From JBGPQJ01 sp963709295 (GTDB lineage: Bacteria > Chloroflexota > Anaerolineae > Anaerolineales > Villigracilaceae), in NCBI GenBank assembly GCA_963709295.1, contig CAVPVW010000003.1, positions 620,001 through 684,000 of the forward strand: 64,000 nt of DNA. The letters run 5' to 3'. The notes under the pieces were generated by a model. That model was not told the DNA's origin, ran no database searches, and saw only the letters and a program-made list of their open reading frames with translations. The translations under genes and the position numbers were made by a program. This document shows positions 46,928-55,825 of the stretch, piece after piece (positions within the stretch are counted from its first letter, which is position 1; each line of letters begins with the position of its first letter).

Positions 46928-47925
46928 TTACTTCATTCGATCCTCAAGAATGACATTTCCCATTGCACGACCGTTTTCGACCAATTCATGGGCTACCGGC
47001 GATTTGTTCGAGCGGGAGACGGGTTGCAATATTATGGCGTAATTGATTCTGCTCCAATAACAACGTCAGGTCTGCGATCGCCTGGATGCGTACATCCACC
47101 TCCAGGCTATACACAATGAAAAAAACAATCCGAACGCCCTTCCGAATCGATGGAGAAAATGGCACACTTATTGCCGGCTGTACTGCTGCCATAGACGATC
47201 ACTTCTCCCTCGGGTCGTAAAATCTCGATATCTTTATCGACATTGGCGGCAAAATCGACTTCAATAATGCGATCAACGCCCTGCCCTGCTGTGGCATCGT
47301 TGAATAGCCTATTAGAAGGTCATCGGTTTTGTAATTCAAGACGATGTCAGCGCCTGCCTCTCGAGCCAGGGATGCTTTCTCCGGTCCGCTTACAGTCGTG
47401 ATGACCTGCTGTGCGCCTTTTAACTTCGCCAGCTGGATGGCATAATGTCCGACCGCTCCCGCGCCCCCAGTGACGAGGACATTCTTGTTGGCAACCCCGC
47501 CATCCATGGTTACAGCATGATAAGCAGTCAGGGCAGGAATGCCCAAGCAGGCCCCGACTGCGAGGTCAACATTATCAGGAAGAGGTACAGCCTGGTTAGA
47601 TGGCAAAACAACATATTGTGCCGCAGTCCCGAACGGACGCATCCAGGCAGCGTTCCAAATCCAAACACGCTCGCCAATACGATCGGGAACGATATCCGGC
47701 CCAATTAAGATCAATAATCCCTGACCCATCACTGTGAGGAATGATGCATGGGAATGGCAGTGCCTTGGTACGGCTACCGGCACGGGATTTAACATCTGAC
47801 GGGTTCACTCCTGACCAGGACACTTTTACTCGAACTTCTCCAGGGCCAGGAACCGGTGTTGGTAATTCGGCAATGTTAAAAACCTCTTGTGCTAATCCTG
47901 TGCGTTCATAATATGCCGCTCGCAT
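46928..47925 (-). CDS. NADPH:quinone oxidoreductase-like MDR protein (frameshifted)
   Basis: Start MRAAYYERTGLAQEVFNI; then GVNPSDVKSRAG and, after slips near 47770 and 47690, VWIWNAAWMRPFGTAAQYVV, PLPDNVDLAVGACLGIPALTA, VLVTGGAGAVGHYAIQLAK and a C-terminal end RHNIATRLPLEQI reached through further slips near 47310 and 47195. It ends ...GNVILEDRMK at 46928. About 332 residues. No zinc ligands, so the quinone reductase/zeta-crystallin type. It has its own transcript, since a terminator lies downstream. Physiological substrate unknown. Confidence 0.82.
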
Positions 47926-48171
47926 ACACTATCCTTTCGCGAACTATTATCTACCGCAAGTCAATTTTGGAGGAACCGAACAAAAGACGTTCCTGATTAT
48001 ACGTCAGGTGAAAAGAAGAAGGTCAACTGCTTGCGTCATTTGAGTAACCAGAATATCATGGATAATTATGAGATTTCATTATCACGAAATATTACCGTCA
48101 CGGTCCATCTCTTCTCTCGAATTGTTATAACCAATCGAATCACTCCAAGTTTAATGAGGATAAGTTGCTTT

Positions 48172-48890
48172 ATGAAAAATAAAGCTGAGAACACCAGACC
48201 GATCGTAGTTTTAGCCTGCCAGGTCTTTCAACATTGGCTGGAAGAACTGATGCCTGATGAATTATCCAGCAGCATTACTTTTTTCGATTATGGCTTGCAT
48301 GCAGTTCCCAAGCAGTTGCGCCAAACCATCCAGGACGCGATCGACAGCCTTGAAGAACCCAGTCTGGTGGTGCTTGGTTACGGCTTATGCGGTAATGGCC
48401 TGGATAATATCAACGCCGGGAAACATTTCCTGCTCATCCCGCGGACCGATGACTGTATTGCCATTCTGCTCGGCTCCTACCAGGCCTACCAGCGCGAGAT
48501 GAAAAAAGAACCCGGAACGTATTATCTCTCCAAAGGCTGGCTTGAAGCTGGTACCAATCCGTTGGAAGAGAGCCGGAAGTACGCAGAAAAATACGACGCC
48601 GAAACCGCAGCTTTTTAATGGACACACAGTATCACAATTACAAGCGATTGATGATGGTTGCGCGGAACGCTGCAGAGCTGGAAACCTATCGCGCCAAAGC
48701 TCTTGAAGTGGCTGATTTCTGTTCTCGTTGGGGGATGCGCTACGAGGAGATGCTCGGTTCAGACCAGTATTTGGAACAGCTGGTAGAGATTGCCGTTACG
48801 CTTGAACAAGCGGGCGATGAGTTCCTGGTCATCCCGCCGGGTGGCGTGCTTCAACAAGCACATTTTCTTCGCATCCCTGATGAGAAATAA
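48172..48890 (+). CDS. DUF1638 domain protein, copy 2 (frameshifted)
   Basis: Nearly identical to 10457-11176 over its whole length. ATG start with AGGA upstream. The frame breaks at about 48611-48616: this copy has five T's where copy 1 has six, giving a premature TAA; the remainder (MDTQYHNYKRLMMVARNAAE on) continues in the next frame to 48890. The homopolymer context favours a sequencing error or slippage over long-standing decay, because the sequence after the break is as well conserved as before it. It lies directly before the hairpin and intact tRNA-Gln. Confidence 0.82.
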
Positions 48891-48940
48891 CGCCTGGTCG
48901 AGGAGCGCTTGGGCGATCCTGGGTGACAGCAGTGTAAAAG

Positions 48941-48968
48941 AAAAACACTCCATTCCAGGAGTGTTTTT
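48941..48968. terminator. Perfect bidirectional hairpin between DUF1638 copy 2 and tRNA-Gln
   Basis: AAAAACACTCC (48941-48951) pairs fully with GGAGTGTTTTT (48958-48968) around an ATTCCA loop. It can end both the + strand DUF1638 transcript and the - strand tRNA transcript. Versions of it occur beside the two tRNA fragments at 11340 and 17696. Confidence 0.85.
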
Positions 48969-48971
48969 AGG

Positions 48972-49042
48972 CTGGGGGCAAAGGATTCGAACCTCTACAA
49001 ACTGATCCAGAGTCAGTTGTCCTGCCATTAGACGAGCCCCCA
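48972..49042 (-). tRNA. tRNA-Gln (anticodon CTG)
   Basis: On the minus strand the 71 bases fold as a tRNA: acceptor TGGGGGC/GCCCCCA, D-arm around TCTAATGGCAGGA, anticodon stem ACTGA/TCAGT with loop CTCTGGA (anticodon CTG, reads CAG), T-arm with GGTTCGAATCC, discriminator G. The 3' CCA is not encoded (CCT follows). It serves as the intact attachment site of the island; partial copies lie at 17726-17766 and 11371-11410. The glutaminyl-tRNA synthetase gene is 466 bases away. Confidence 0.95.
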
Positions 49043-49097
49043 AAATCACGTGCGGGCGGTATTCTAACATGCCCAAGACTTTCAGGCAAGGGCATGA

Positions 49098-49424
49098 CTA
49101 TCTGCGGGCTGAACGGCGGGTGTTATCCTCGATATCCAGCAGAATCAACAATACTTTGGCGACTGCCTGAAGTATGACAAGAAGCATGATCCCCTGCAAT
49201 ATTCTTGGCAGGCTAAAGAAGAGATAATTGATGTCGATGGGATATCCTCCTAGCATGGCGTTGTAAACGCTCTGCCATTGGGTATAGCCCCATTCCAGAA
49301 TATATGCGGCTAAAATCAGCCAACTCAACACATTCGCAGCCCTGGCAAGTTTGAGCGTCGCATCCTTATTGAAATAAGTGCCGGTAAATTTAGAATGGGA
49401 TGATTGATTCTCGGTCATATCCAT
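49098..49424 (-). CDS. Small membrane protein, function unknown
   Basis: 108 residues with two predicted membrane helices (about residues 27-46, around ANVLSWLILAAYILEWGY, and 70-95, around RILQGIMLLVILQAVAKVLL) and a charged C-terminus (DIEDNTRRSARR). Starts MDMTENQSSHSKFTG, behind CAGGAGATGGAT. The frame is well formed and divergent from glnS, so it is probably a real gene. I recognise no family. Confidence 0.6.
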   Translation of the reverse strand: MDMTENQSSHSKFTGTYFNKDATLKLARAANVLSWLILAAYILEWGYTQWQSVYNAMLGGYPIDINYLFFSLPRILQGIMLLVILQAVAKVLLILLDIEDNTRRSARR

Positions 49425-49507
49425 CTCCTGTTTGGGTGGCGCGTTTTGTTATAATAGACAAGTTAATATCATTGAGCAACACGATTATAAACCTGAAGGA
49501 ATCTACC

Positions 49508-51181
49508 ATGGGATCAAACGATACGGAACGCCCTGCTAATTTTATCGAGGAAGCGGTTGCCGAGGACCTTCGTTCGGGGCGCTTCAACTACGTTCGTACG
49601 AGACTTCCCCCTGAGCCGAATGGTTATCTTCACATTGGTCACGTCAAAGCCTTCATGATCGACTATAACACGGCAAAAGCCTTTGGGGGCGAGCTGTATC
49701 TCCGCTTCGATGACACCAACCCTACCAAAGAAGAAACTGAATTTGTGAATGCAATCAAAGAGGATGCGCAGTGGTTGGGGATTCAGTGGGTCAAAGAAAC
49801 CTATGCGTCCGATTATTTTGACCGTCTCTACGAGTGGGCGATCCGCCTGGTGAAAATGGGGTTGGCTTACGTGGACGATCAATCACCGGAACAGGTCAGC
49901 GCCACCCGAGGCACGCTCACAGAACCCGGGCTGAATTCCCCGCATCGGGAGCGTTCAGTGGACGAGAATCTGGACTTGCTCGAGCGAATGAAAAACGGCG
50001 AATTCCCCGATGGAAGCCGTGTCCTGCGCGCCAAGATTGACATGGCTCACCCGAACATCGTCATGCGCGATCCGGTCATGTATCGGATTATGCACGCGCA
50101 TCATCACCGGACGGGTGACAAATGGTGCATCTACCCACTCTATGACTGGTCCCACGGTCAGAACGATTCAATGGAAGGCGTCACCCATTCCCTTTGCTCG
50201 CAGGAATACATCATCCATCGCCCTCTGTATGAGTGGTTCCTTGAACAACTGGATGCGTTCCGCTCGCGCCAGATAGAGTTCTCGCGGCTCAACCTGACCT
50301 ATGCGATGATGAGCAAGCGAAAGGTGCGTAAGCTCGTCGAGATGGGTATCGTCAGCGGCTGGGATGATCCCCGCCTGACGACCCTCCGGGGACTTCGGCG
50401 GCGAGGGGTCAATCCTGAAGCCATATTGGATTTTGTCGCCAACACGGGCGAGACACGAAATGACAGCTGGGTCGAGATGGCGCAATTCGAAGCAGTCATT
50501 CGCGATGACCTGAACAAACGCTCGCCGAGACGGATGGCTGTCCTCCATCCTATAAAATTGATCATTGATAACTACCCTGATGGACAGGTCGAAGAAATGG
50601 AAGCAGTTAACAATCCGGAGGATCCTACTGCCGGTTCCCGGAAAATCCCCTTTTCAAAAGAGCTCTACATTGAACAAGAGGACTTCCGGGAAACACCCCC
50701 TCCAAAGTACTACCGGCTTTATCCGGGCAATGAAGTTCGCCTGAGATACGCCTATCTGATTAAATGCACAAGCGTCGTCAAAGATGACAAGGGTAAGGTT
50801 CTGGAAATCCACTGCACCTACGATCCTGCCACGCGAGGTGGAGATGCTCCGGATGGGAGAAAAGTCAAATCCACCATTCATTGGGTGTCTGCCCCGCATG
50901 CTGTTAAAGCAGAAGTCCGGCTCTACGACCAGCTCTTCACCGTCGAAAACCCAGACGTGGGCGAGGATGTCGACAGCATCATCAACCCCAAGTCGCTTGA
51001 AGTATTGGATGGATGTTTTGTTGAGCCCTCCCTGAGCGAATCGAAGCTGGGTGAAAAATTCCAGTTTGAGCGCACCGGTTATTTTTGCGCAGACCTGGAT
51101 TCATCCGCCGGAAAGCCGGTCTTCAACCGAACTCTGACCCTTAAAGATTCCTGGGCGAAGATCGAACAAAAGAAAAGCTAA
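49508..51181 (+). CDS. glnS: Glutaminyl-tRNA synthetase
   Basis: 557 residues from MGSNDTERPANFIEEAVAED, the normal bacterial GlnRS start. Class I synthetase signatures PPEPNGYLHIGHVKAFMIDY (HIGH) and MMSKRKVRKLVE (KMSKS variant), plus the DDTNPTKEETEFV segment. The C-terminal beta-barrel anticodon-binding domain is complete (IHCTYDPATRGGDAPDGRK). It charges tRNA-Gln directly. The open frame extends upstream to 49400, but the overlap with the divergent gene and family length argue for the start given. Neighbouring tRNA-Gln makes a functional pair. Confidence 0.97.
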   Translation: MGSNDTERPANFIEEAVAEDLRSGRFNYVRTRLPPEPNGYLHIGHVKAFMIDYNTAKAFGGELYLRFDDTNPTKEETEFVNAIKEDAQWLGIQWVKETYASDYFDRLYEWAIRLVKMGLAYVDDQSPEQVSATRGTLTEPGLNSPHRERSVDENLDLLERMKNGEFPDGSRVLRAKIDMAHPNIVMRDPVMYRIMHAHHHRTGDKWCIYPLYDWSHGQNDSMEGVTHSLCSQEYIIHRPLYEWFLEQLDAFRSRQIEFSRLNLTYAMMSKRKVRKLVEMGIVSGWDDPRLTTLRGLRRRGVNPEAILDFVANTGETRNDSWVEMAQFEAVIRDDLNKRSPRRMAVLHPIKLIIDNYPDGQVEEMEAVNNPEDPTAGSRKIPFSKELYIEQEDFRETPPPKYYRLYPGNEVRLRYAYLIKCTSVVKDDKGKVLEIHCTYDPATRGGDAPDGRKVKSTIHWVSAPHAVKAEVRLYDQLFTVENPDVGEDVDSIINPKSLEVLDGCFVEPSLSESKLGEKFQFERTGYFCADLDSSAGKPVFNRTLTLKDSWAKIEQKKS

Positions 51182-51241
51182 TAGCTTTCATCCCGCACAG
51201 TTACTTTTAGGGTGGGAAATTTCGCTCATGGATGGAACATC

Positions 51242-52018
51242 ATGACTCCTTTCGAATATATTCTTGTCTCACTGTCTGCTGTTGCTGCCGGCCTCGTTAA
51301 TGCGCTGGCAGGCGGTGGTACCCTGATCACATTCCCGGTGCTGCTGGCCGTTGGGATTTCCGCCGTCGCCGCTAATGTCACCAACACCGTCGCGCTGGTA
51401 CCCGGTTATCTGGGCGGTACACTGGCGCAAAAAAATGACCTGAAAGATCAGAAGAAGCGTCTCTGGATTCTTCTTCCAGCGGGTGCCCTTGGCGGACTTG
51501 TCGGCGGCATCCTGCTCTTGAATACCGGCGAAAAACTATTTTCAGACCTGGTACCGTTTCTCATACTGATCGCTTCGACTCTTTTGGCTATCCAGAACCC
51601 GGTCCGCGCATGGCTGACGCGACGTACAGAGTCGGGCAAGTCAGCGCATATTTCTGAGGCCTGGGCGTTCATCCCTGTTTTCCTGGCAGCCATTTACGGC
51701 GGTTATTTTGGTGCAGGCCTAAGCGTGATCCTGCTAGCTGTCCTGGGATTGGTCCTGAACGACAACCTGACAAGGCTTAATGCCCTGAAACAGGGTATCG
51801 CCTTCACGACCAATATCGCTGCGGCTTTGATCTTTGTTTTTTCTGGAAAAGTCCTCTGGGGTGTTGCGCTGGTGATGGCCGTCGGTGCTCTGCTGGGTGG
51901 CGTACTGGGAGGTAAGTTCGCCGGCCGGATAAAACCCGCCACCTTGCGAACAATCGTTGTTACGATAGGATTTGTGGTCGGGATTATTTACTTGGTCAGG
52001 AATATCTTCCTCTCCTGA
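51242..52018 (+). CDS. TSUP/TauE-SafE family membrane transporter
   Basis: 258 residues from MTPFEYILVSLSAVAAGLVN; a GTG 30 bases upstream is possible but less likely. About eight membrane segments, with the two TSUP repeats seen in LAGGGTLITFPVLLAVGISA and IYGGYFGAGLSVILLAVLGL. Family members move sulfite, sulfoacetate or other organosulfur anions across the cytoplasmic membrane. It lies 60 bases after glnS and before a strong bidirectional terminator. Substrate not determined. Confidence 0.9.
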   Translation: MTPFEYILVSLSAVAAGLVNALAGGGTLITFPVLLAVGISAVAANVTNTVALVPGYLGGTLAQKNDLKDQKKRLWILLPAGALGGLVGGILLLNTGEKLFSDLVPFLILIASTLLAIQNPVRAWLTRRTESGKSAHISEAWAFIPVFLAAIYGGYFGAGLSVILLAVLGLVLNDNLTRLNALKQGIAFTTNIAAALIFVFSGKVLWGVALVMAVGALLGGVLGGKFAGRIKPATLRTIVVTIGFVVGIIYLVRNIFLS

Positions 52019-52064
52019 CAAGGATAAACGGAAGAGACTGGCATCTGAGTATCATAAATTTCAT

Positions 52065-52104
52065 AACCACACTGCCCCGCTCAACAAGCCGGGGCAGTGT
52101 GGTT
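52065..52104. terminator. Bidirectional terminator between the TSUP gene and gltX
   Basis: AACCACACTGCCCCG (52065-52079) and CGGGGCAGTGTGGTT (52090-52104) are perfect inverted copies, a 15-base stem around CTCAACAAGC, followed by T-rich sequence on the + strand and A-rich on the other. It ends the + strand glnS-TSUP unit and the - strand shape-division-gltX operon, whose final stop codon it touches. Confidence 0.92.
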
Positions 52105-53588
52105 TATTTCATCTTTTCCAGAATAAGGCTTGCAGCCTGTAACCTTTTCAACACTTCCTCTTTCCCGACGATATCAGAACTTTCGAATAGCGGTGGACTA
52201 ACAGTTTGGCCAGTGATTGCCACTCGCAGAATACCGAATACTTGATTGGGATTTAATCCCTCATCTACTACAAATTTGCGCATGGGTGGTTCCACTGTCT
52301 CCGGTTTAATATCTGGTAAGTCTGAAATAATGTTGTATGCCTTTTTCACCAAATCTGCAGACTGAGCAGCTGTTAAGTTTTTTCCAATTAAATCATTCGG
52401 ATTAGGCGATACGGTCTTTTCGAAGAACCATCCCGCAAAGGGAATGCAGTCGTCCAGTGTAACCATGCGCTCGCGAATCAGGGGGACTATTCGTAGAAGC
52501 TTTTCATCGTCAACGTTGTACCCGGCATCGACAAGAAAAGGCTTAACGCGTGCTGCCAGGTCTTCCGTGCTCAATAACCGGATGTGCGTCCCGTTAAAAT
52601 GATCCATCTTGGCAAAATTAATCGCTGCCGGAGAGGGGTTTAGGTGCTCGAGGTCAAACCGCTCAACCATCTGGTCGAGAGTCATGATATCGTCCTCGGC
52701 TACGCCCCATCCCATCAAGACGATCCAGTTCAGAACGCCTTCCGGGGTGTAACCCAGGCCTTGCATGTCCTTCAAGAAGATCGAGTAACCATCCTTCATG
52801 GCTTCAGCAGTTTCTCGTTTGGACATTTTGCCCTTACCGCTGGGCTTCAGAAAAACAGAAAGGTGCACCCAGACGGGTTCCTCCCAGCCGAAAGCGCGGA
52901 TGATATTCACATGCAGCGGAAAAGTACTCAACCACTCCGACCCGCGAATGACATGAGAAATTTCCATCAAGTGGTCATCCACCATGGCTGCCAGGTGATA
53001 GGTGGGTCCTCCTGTGGATGTCACAATAACATAATCACCAATGTTGATATTTTCAACGGTAATGTCTCCGCGCAACAGATCATGCGCAGTGGTCGATCCG
53101 CTCTCGGGCATCTTGAAGCGGATGACATGCTTTTCTCCTGAGGCGACTCTTCGGGCTGCCTCATCTGGCGAAAGCCGTCTGCATGTCCCGTCGTATTGAG
53201 GAGTTTCTTTCAGTTTCTGCTGCTCTTGTCTCATTATTTTGAGACGTTCAGGAGAACAAAAACAAGGGTAAGCATGACCTTTCTGGACCAGGATATCCGC
53301 ATGCTGCTTATAGATGTCCATCCGCTCCGTCTGCCGGTAGGGGCCATAAGGCCCACCGATATCCGGACCTTCGTCGTATGGGATGCCAAGCCAACGGAGA
53401 CCATCCATAATCTCCTGCTCGGCACCGGGAACATACCTTTTTCGATCTGTATCTTCTATGCGCAGGACAAATTTCGCGCCGGTCCGCCTGGCGAGAAGGT
53501 AATCATAAAGCGCAGTGCGTGCGCCTCCGAGGTGCAGATGTCCAGTTGGTGAAGGCGCAAATCTAACGCGTGTTGGCTTGGACTCCAT
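52104..53588 (-). CDS. gltX: Glutamyl-tRNA synthetase
   Basis: 494 residues, intact. Class I signatures FAPSPTGHLHLGGARTALYD (HIGH type) and KGKMSKRETAEAM (KMSKS type); the GDITVENINIGDYVIVTSTG segment is typical. It has a C-terminal anticodon-binding helical domain. It loads tRNA-Glu. As glnS is present, it is probably the discriminating form. It ends at the terminator and follows rodA by 19 bases, so it may be the last gene of the shape/division operon. Confidence 0.97.
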   Translation of the reverse strand: MESKPTRVRFAPSPTGHLHLGGARTALYDYLLARRTGAKFVLRIEDTDRKRYVPGAEQEIMDGLRWLGIPYDEGPDIGGPYGPYRQTERMDIYKQHADILVQKGHAYPCFCSPERLKIMRQEQQKLKETPQYDGTCRRLSPDEAARRVASGEKHVIRFKMPESGSTTAHDLLRGDITVENINIGDYVIVTSTGGPTYHLAAMVDDHLMEISHVIRGSEWLSTFPLHVNIIRAFGWEEPVWVHLSVFLKPSGKGKMSKRETAEAMKDGYSIFLKDMQGLGYTPEGVLNWIVLMGWGVAEDDIMTLDQMVERFDLEHLNPSPAAINFAKMDHFNGTHIRLLSTEDLAARVKPFLVDAGYNVDDEKLLRIVPLIRERMVTLDDCIPFAGWFFEKTVSPNPNDLIGKNLTAAQSADLVKKAYNIISDLPDIKPETVEPPMRKFVVDEGLNPNQVFGILRVAITGQTVSPPLFESSDIVGKEEVLKRLQAASLILEKMK

Positions 53589-53607
53589 TTACTCCTCCAA
53601 TTTTTGA

Positions 53608-54705
53608 TCAAAACTCCAGAGGCTTATGCCTCGAAATGACACTTTCGACCAATCCAATACCCGCCATGAGCATAACAAGACCTGAGCCGCCATAGCTGAT
53701 AAAAGGAAGCGGTAAACCTGTCACGGGAATCAAGTTAAGGTTGACAGCGATATTAACGAGCGACTGAAATGACATCAAGATGGCTACTCCATAGCATAGC
53801 ATGGCGCCAAAGGGATCCCGGGCAATGCGCGCGCCTCGTAATATTCGAATGATGATAAACACCAATAATCCCATCATTAATACAGTCCCGACCAGTCCAA
53901 ACTCTTCAGCGGTCGCAGAAAAAATGAAATCGGTATGCCGGACCTTGAGAAAACGGAGCTGCACCTGAGACCCATGCCCATAACCCTGGCCGAACCAGCC
54001 GCCGTTACCGATGGCAATTAACGCCTGAAGGACATTATAGGTCGCGCCATAGGTGGCACCCTGTTCAGGAAAAAGGAAATTTATGATCCGTTGCTGCTGG
54101 TAGTCCTGGAGGAAAGGGAACGCGGCAACGACGGACACCAGAGCCCCAACCGCGATCATGATCAAATGTCTGATCTGAATACCGTTGATCCATACCATGG
54201 CCGCCCAGATGACCATGATCACAATAACATTACTCAGGTTGGGCTGGATCAGAATCCAGAATGCAATCCCTCCGGCGATGGCCAAACTGGTTGCCAACCA
54301 GCGTAAATTTCGCGGATTGTTATAGGTTCGGTCGAAAAAATATGCTAGGGTCATGATCACAACGATCTTGGCAAGTTCTGTAGGCTGAATGGAAATAAGT
54401 CCTGTTTCTATCCAGCGTGCGGCTCCAAAGCGGACGTTTCCCACTACGGCTAGGGAAGCGACAAACACCATCGTCAACAGGTAGATGACGCGGATGACGG
54501 CCCCCCAATAGTGATAGTCGATGATGGTGAGGACAAAAATCACCACCAGACCCAGCCCCCCAAATATGATCTGGCGGTTTACCAACTCGGCAAGCACCTC
54601 GTTCCCGGCAATGGCAGAGCGAATCATGGCAATGCCGAATGCATTCGCCATGACCACCGCCCCAAGTAGCCAGAAATCAAAGTGCTGCCAGAACGCTCCG
54701 CGCAT
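53608..54705 (-). CDS. rodA: Rod-shape SEDS peptidoglycan polymerase
   Basis: 365 residues, about ten membrane segments. SEDS family motifs: EFGLVGTVLMMGLLVFIIIR, MSFQSLVNIAVNLNLIPVTG and the C-terminal LPFISYGGSGLVMLMAGIGL. The long extracytoplasmic loop with the catalytic Asp lies near KVRHTDFIFSATAEEFG. It polymerises glycan strands with PBP2, whose gene is in the same operon, and sits just after minE (3 bases). RodA rather than FtsW is inferred from the mre/PBP2 neighbourhood. Confidence 0.95.
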   Translation of the reverse strand: MRGAFWQHFDFWLLGAVVMANAFGIAMIRSAIAGNEVLAELVNRQIIFGGLGLVVIFVLTIIDYHYWGAVIRVIYLLTMVFVASLAVVGNVRFGAARWIETGLISIQPTELAKIVVIMTLAYFFDRTYNNPRNLRWLATSLAIAGGIAFWILIQPNLSNVIVIMVIWAAMVWINGIQIRHLIMIAVGALVSVVAAFPFLQDYQQQRIINFLFPEQGATYGATYNVLQALIAIGNGGWFGQGYGHGSQVQLRFLKVRHTDFIFSATAEEFGLVGTVLMMGLLVFIIIRILRGARIARDPFGAMLCYGVAILMSFQSLVNIAVNLNLIPVTGLPLPFISYGGSGLVMLMAGIGLVESVISRHKPLEF

Positions 54706-54708
54706 ACG

Positions 54709-54975
54709 CTATCCAGCCCGGCGGCGCGGCACGCTCCTCAGGGGGATATCCGCAATCAAACGCTGGGAACGACCCTCGTGCTCAATGTCGATCCGGACCG
54801 AGTCGGGATCCACATCCACATGCCGTGATATTACCTCAATTATTTCCGCCTGCAAAATTTCGAGAACCGCCGGCGTGATATCTGTCCGGTCATTGATCAG
54901 TACCAGCTGCAGCCGTTCCTTGGCATTCTTGGCGCTTTTCGGCTGGTGACCCAAAACGCGGTTAAGGAAGTCCAT
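54709..54975 (-). CDS. minE: Cell division topological specificity factor
   Basis: 88 residues. N-terminal membrane-targeting and anti-MinCD helix (MDFLNRVLGHQPKSAKNAKE, RLQLVLINDRTDITPAVLEI) and C-terminal dimer domain (RHVDVDPDSVRIDIEHEGRS). It drives pole-to-pole oscillation of MinCD so that FtsZ assembles at midcell. Lies two bases after minD. The order minC-minD-minE matches the usual operon. Confidence 0.95.
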   Translation of the reverse strand: MDFLNRVLGHQPKSAKNAKERLQLVLINDRTDITPAVLEILQAEIIEVISRHVDVDPDSVRIDIEHEGRSQRLIADIPLRSVPRRRAG

Positions 54976-54977
54976 GG

Positions 54978-55778
54978 CTACTCTCCTCCCCTCGCGAATT
55001 TGGTCAGCTTATTCCATAGCCCAGTTTGTTCCTCCAGATCAATGAATGGCACTTTGTGCCCCTGCAATCGCTGGGAAATATTCATGAATGCCTGGCTGGC
55101 CTTACTCTTGCCATCTAAAACGATGGGAGTGCCTCGATTGGAACCCACGATCACATTTTCGTCTTCAGGGACAATTCCGATTAATTCGATGGCTAGAAGA
55201 TCGAGCACATCGTCAACCGACAGCATGTCACCACGCTTTATCATGGCTTGGTTCACCCGATTAATGATCAACCCCTGATCGGTCTTCCCGTCCGCTTCAA
55301 GCAAACCGATGACACGATCCGCATCACGGACTGCCGAAACTTCCGGATTAGTAAGAATAATGACTTTATCGGCAGGCGCGATGGTGTTTCTAAAGCCTCT
55401 CTCGATACCCGCAGGCAAATCGATGATAATCCAATCGCATTCCTGGCGAAGTTCATCGCATAATCGGACCATGTCGCTGGGAGAGACGGCATTCTTGTCA
55501 CGTGTCTGTGCGGCAGGGATCAGGAAAAGTTCAGGCAATCTCTTGTCGCGAATCATAGCCTGCCGGAGCCGGCAGCGACCTTCCACGACATCCACCAGGT
55601 CATAGACAATGCGATTCTCAAGTCCCATCACCACATCGAGATTTCGCAGCCCGATATCTCCGTCGATGCACACAACCTTTTGTCCATCCTGGGCCAGCGC
55701 TACTGCCAGGTTGGCAACAGCGGTGGTCTTACCAACTCCGCCCTTACCCGATGCAATGGTCACTACTTTTGTTGTCAT
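54978..55778 (-). CDS. minD: Septum site-determining ATPase
   Basis: 266 residues. Deviant Walker A KGGVGKTTAVANLAVALAQD, DGDIGLRNLDVVMGLENRIV and the DLPAGIERGFRNTIAPAD Walker B region. The C-terminus ends ...LWNKLTKFARGGE, an amphipathic membrane-targeting stretch. As an ATP-dependent dimer it binds the membrane and recruits MinC. It is co-transcribed with minC (47 bases upstream) and minE. Confidence 0.97.
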   Translation of the reverse strand: MTTKVVTIASGKGGVGKTTAVANLAVALAQDGQKVVCIDGDIGLRNLDVVMGLENRIVYDLVDVVEGRCRLRQAMIRDKRLPELFLIPAAQTRDKNAVSPSDMVRLCDELRQECDWIIIDLPAGIERGFRNTIAPADKVIILTNPEVSAVRDADRVIGLLEADGKTDQGLIINRVNQAMIKRGDMLSVDDVLDLLAIELIGIVPEDENVIVGSNRGTPIVLDGKSKASQAFMNISQRLQGHKVPFIDLEEQTGLWNKLTKFARGGE

Positions 55779-55825
55779 AGGTCAATCCACAAGTTCAGAA
55801 TTTTGAATAACTCTATTTGGAAAAG

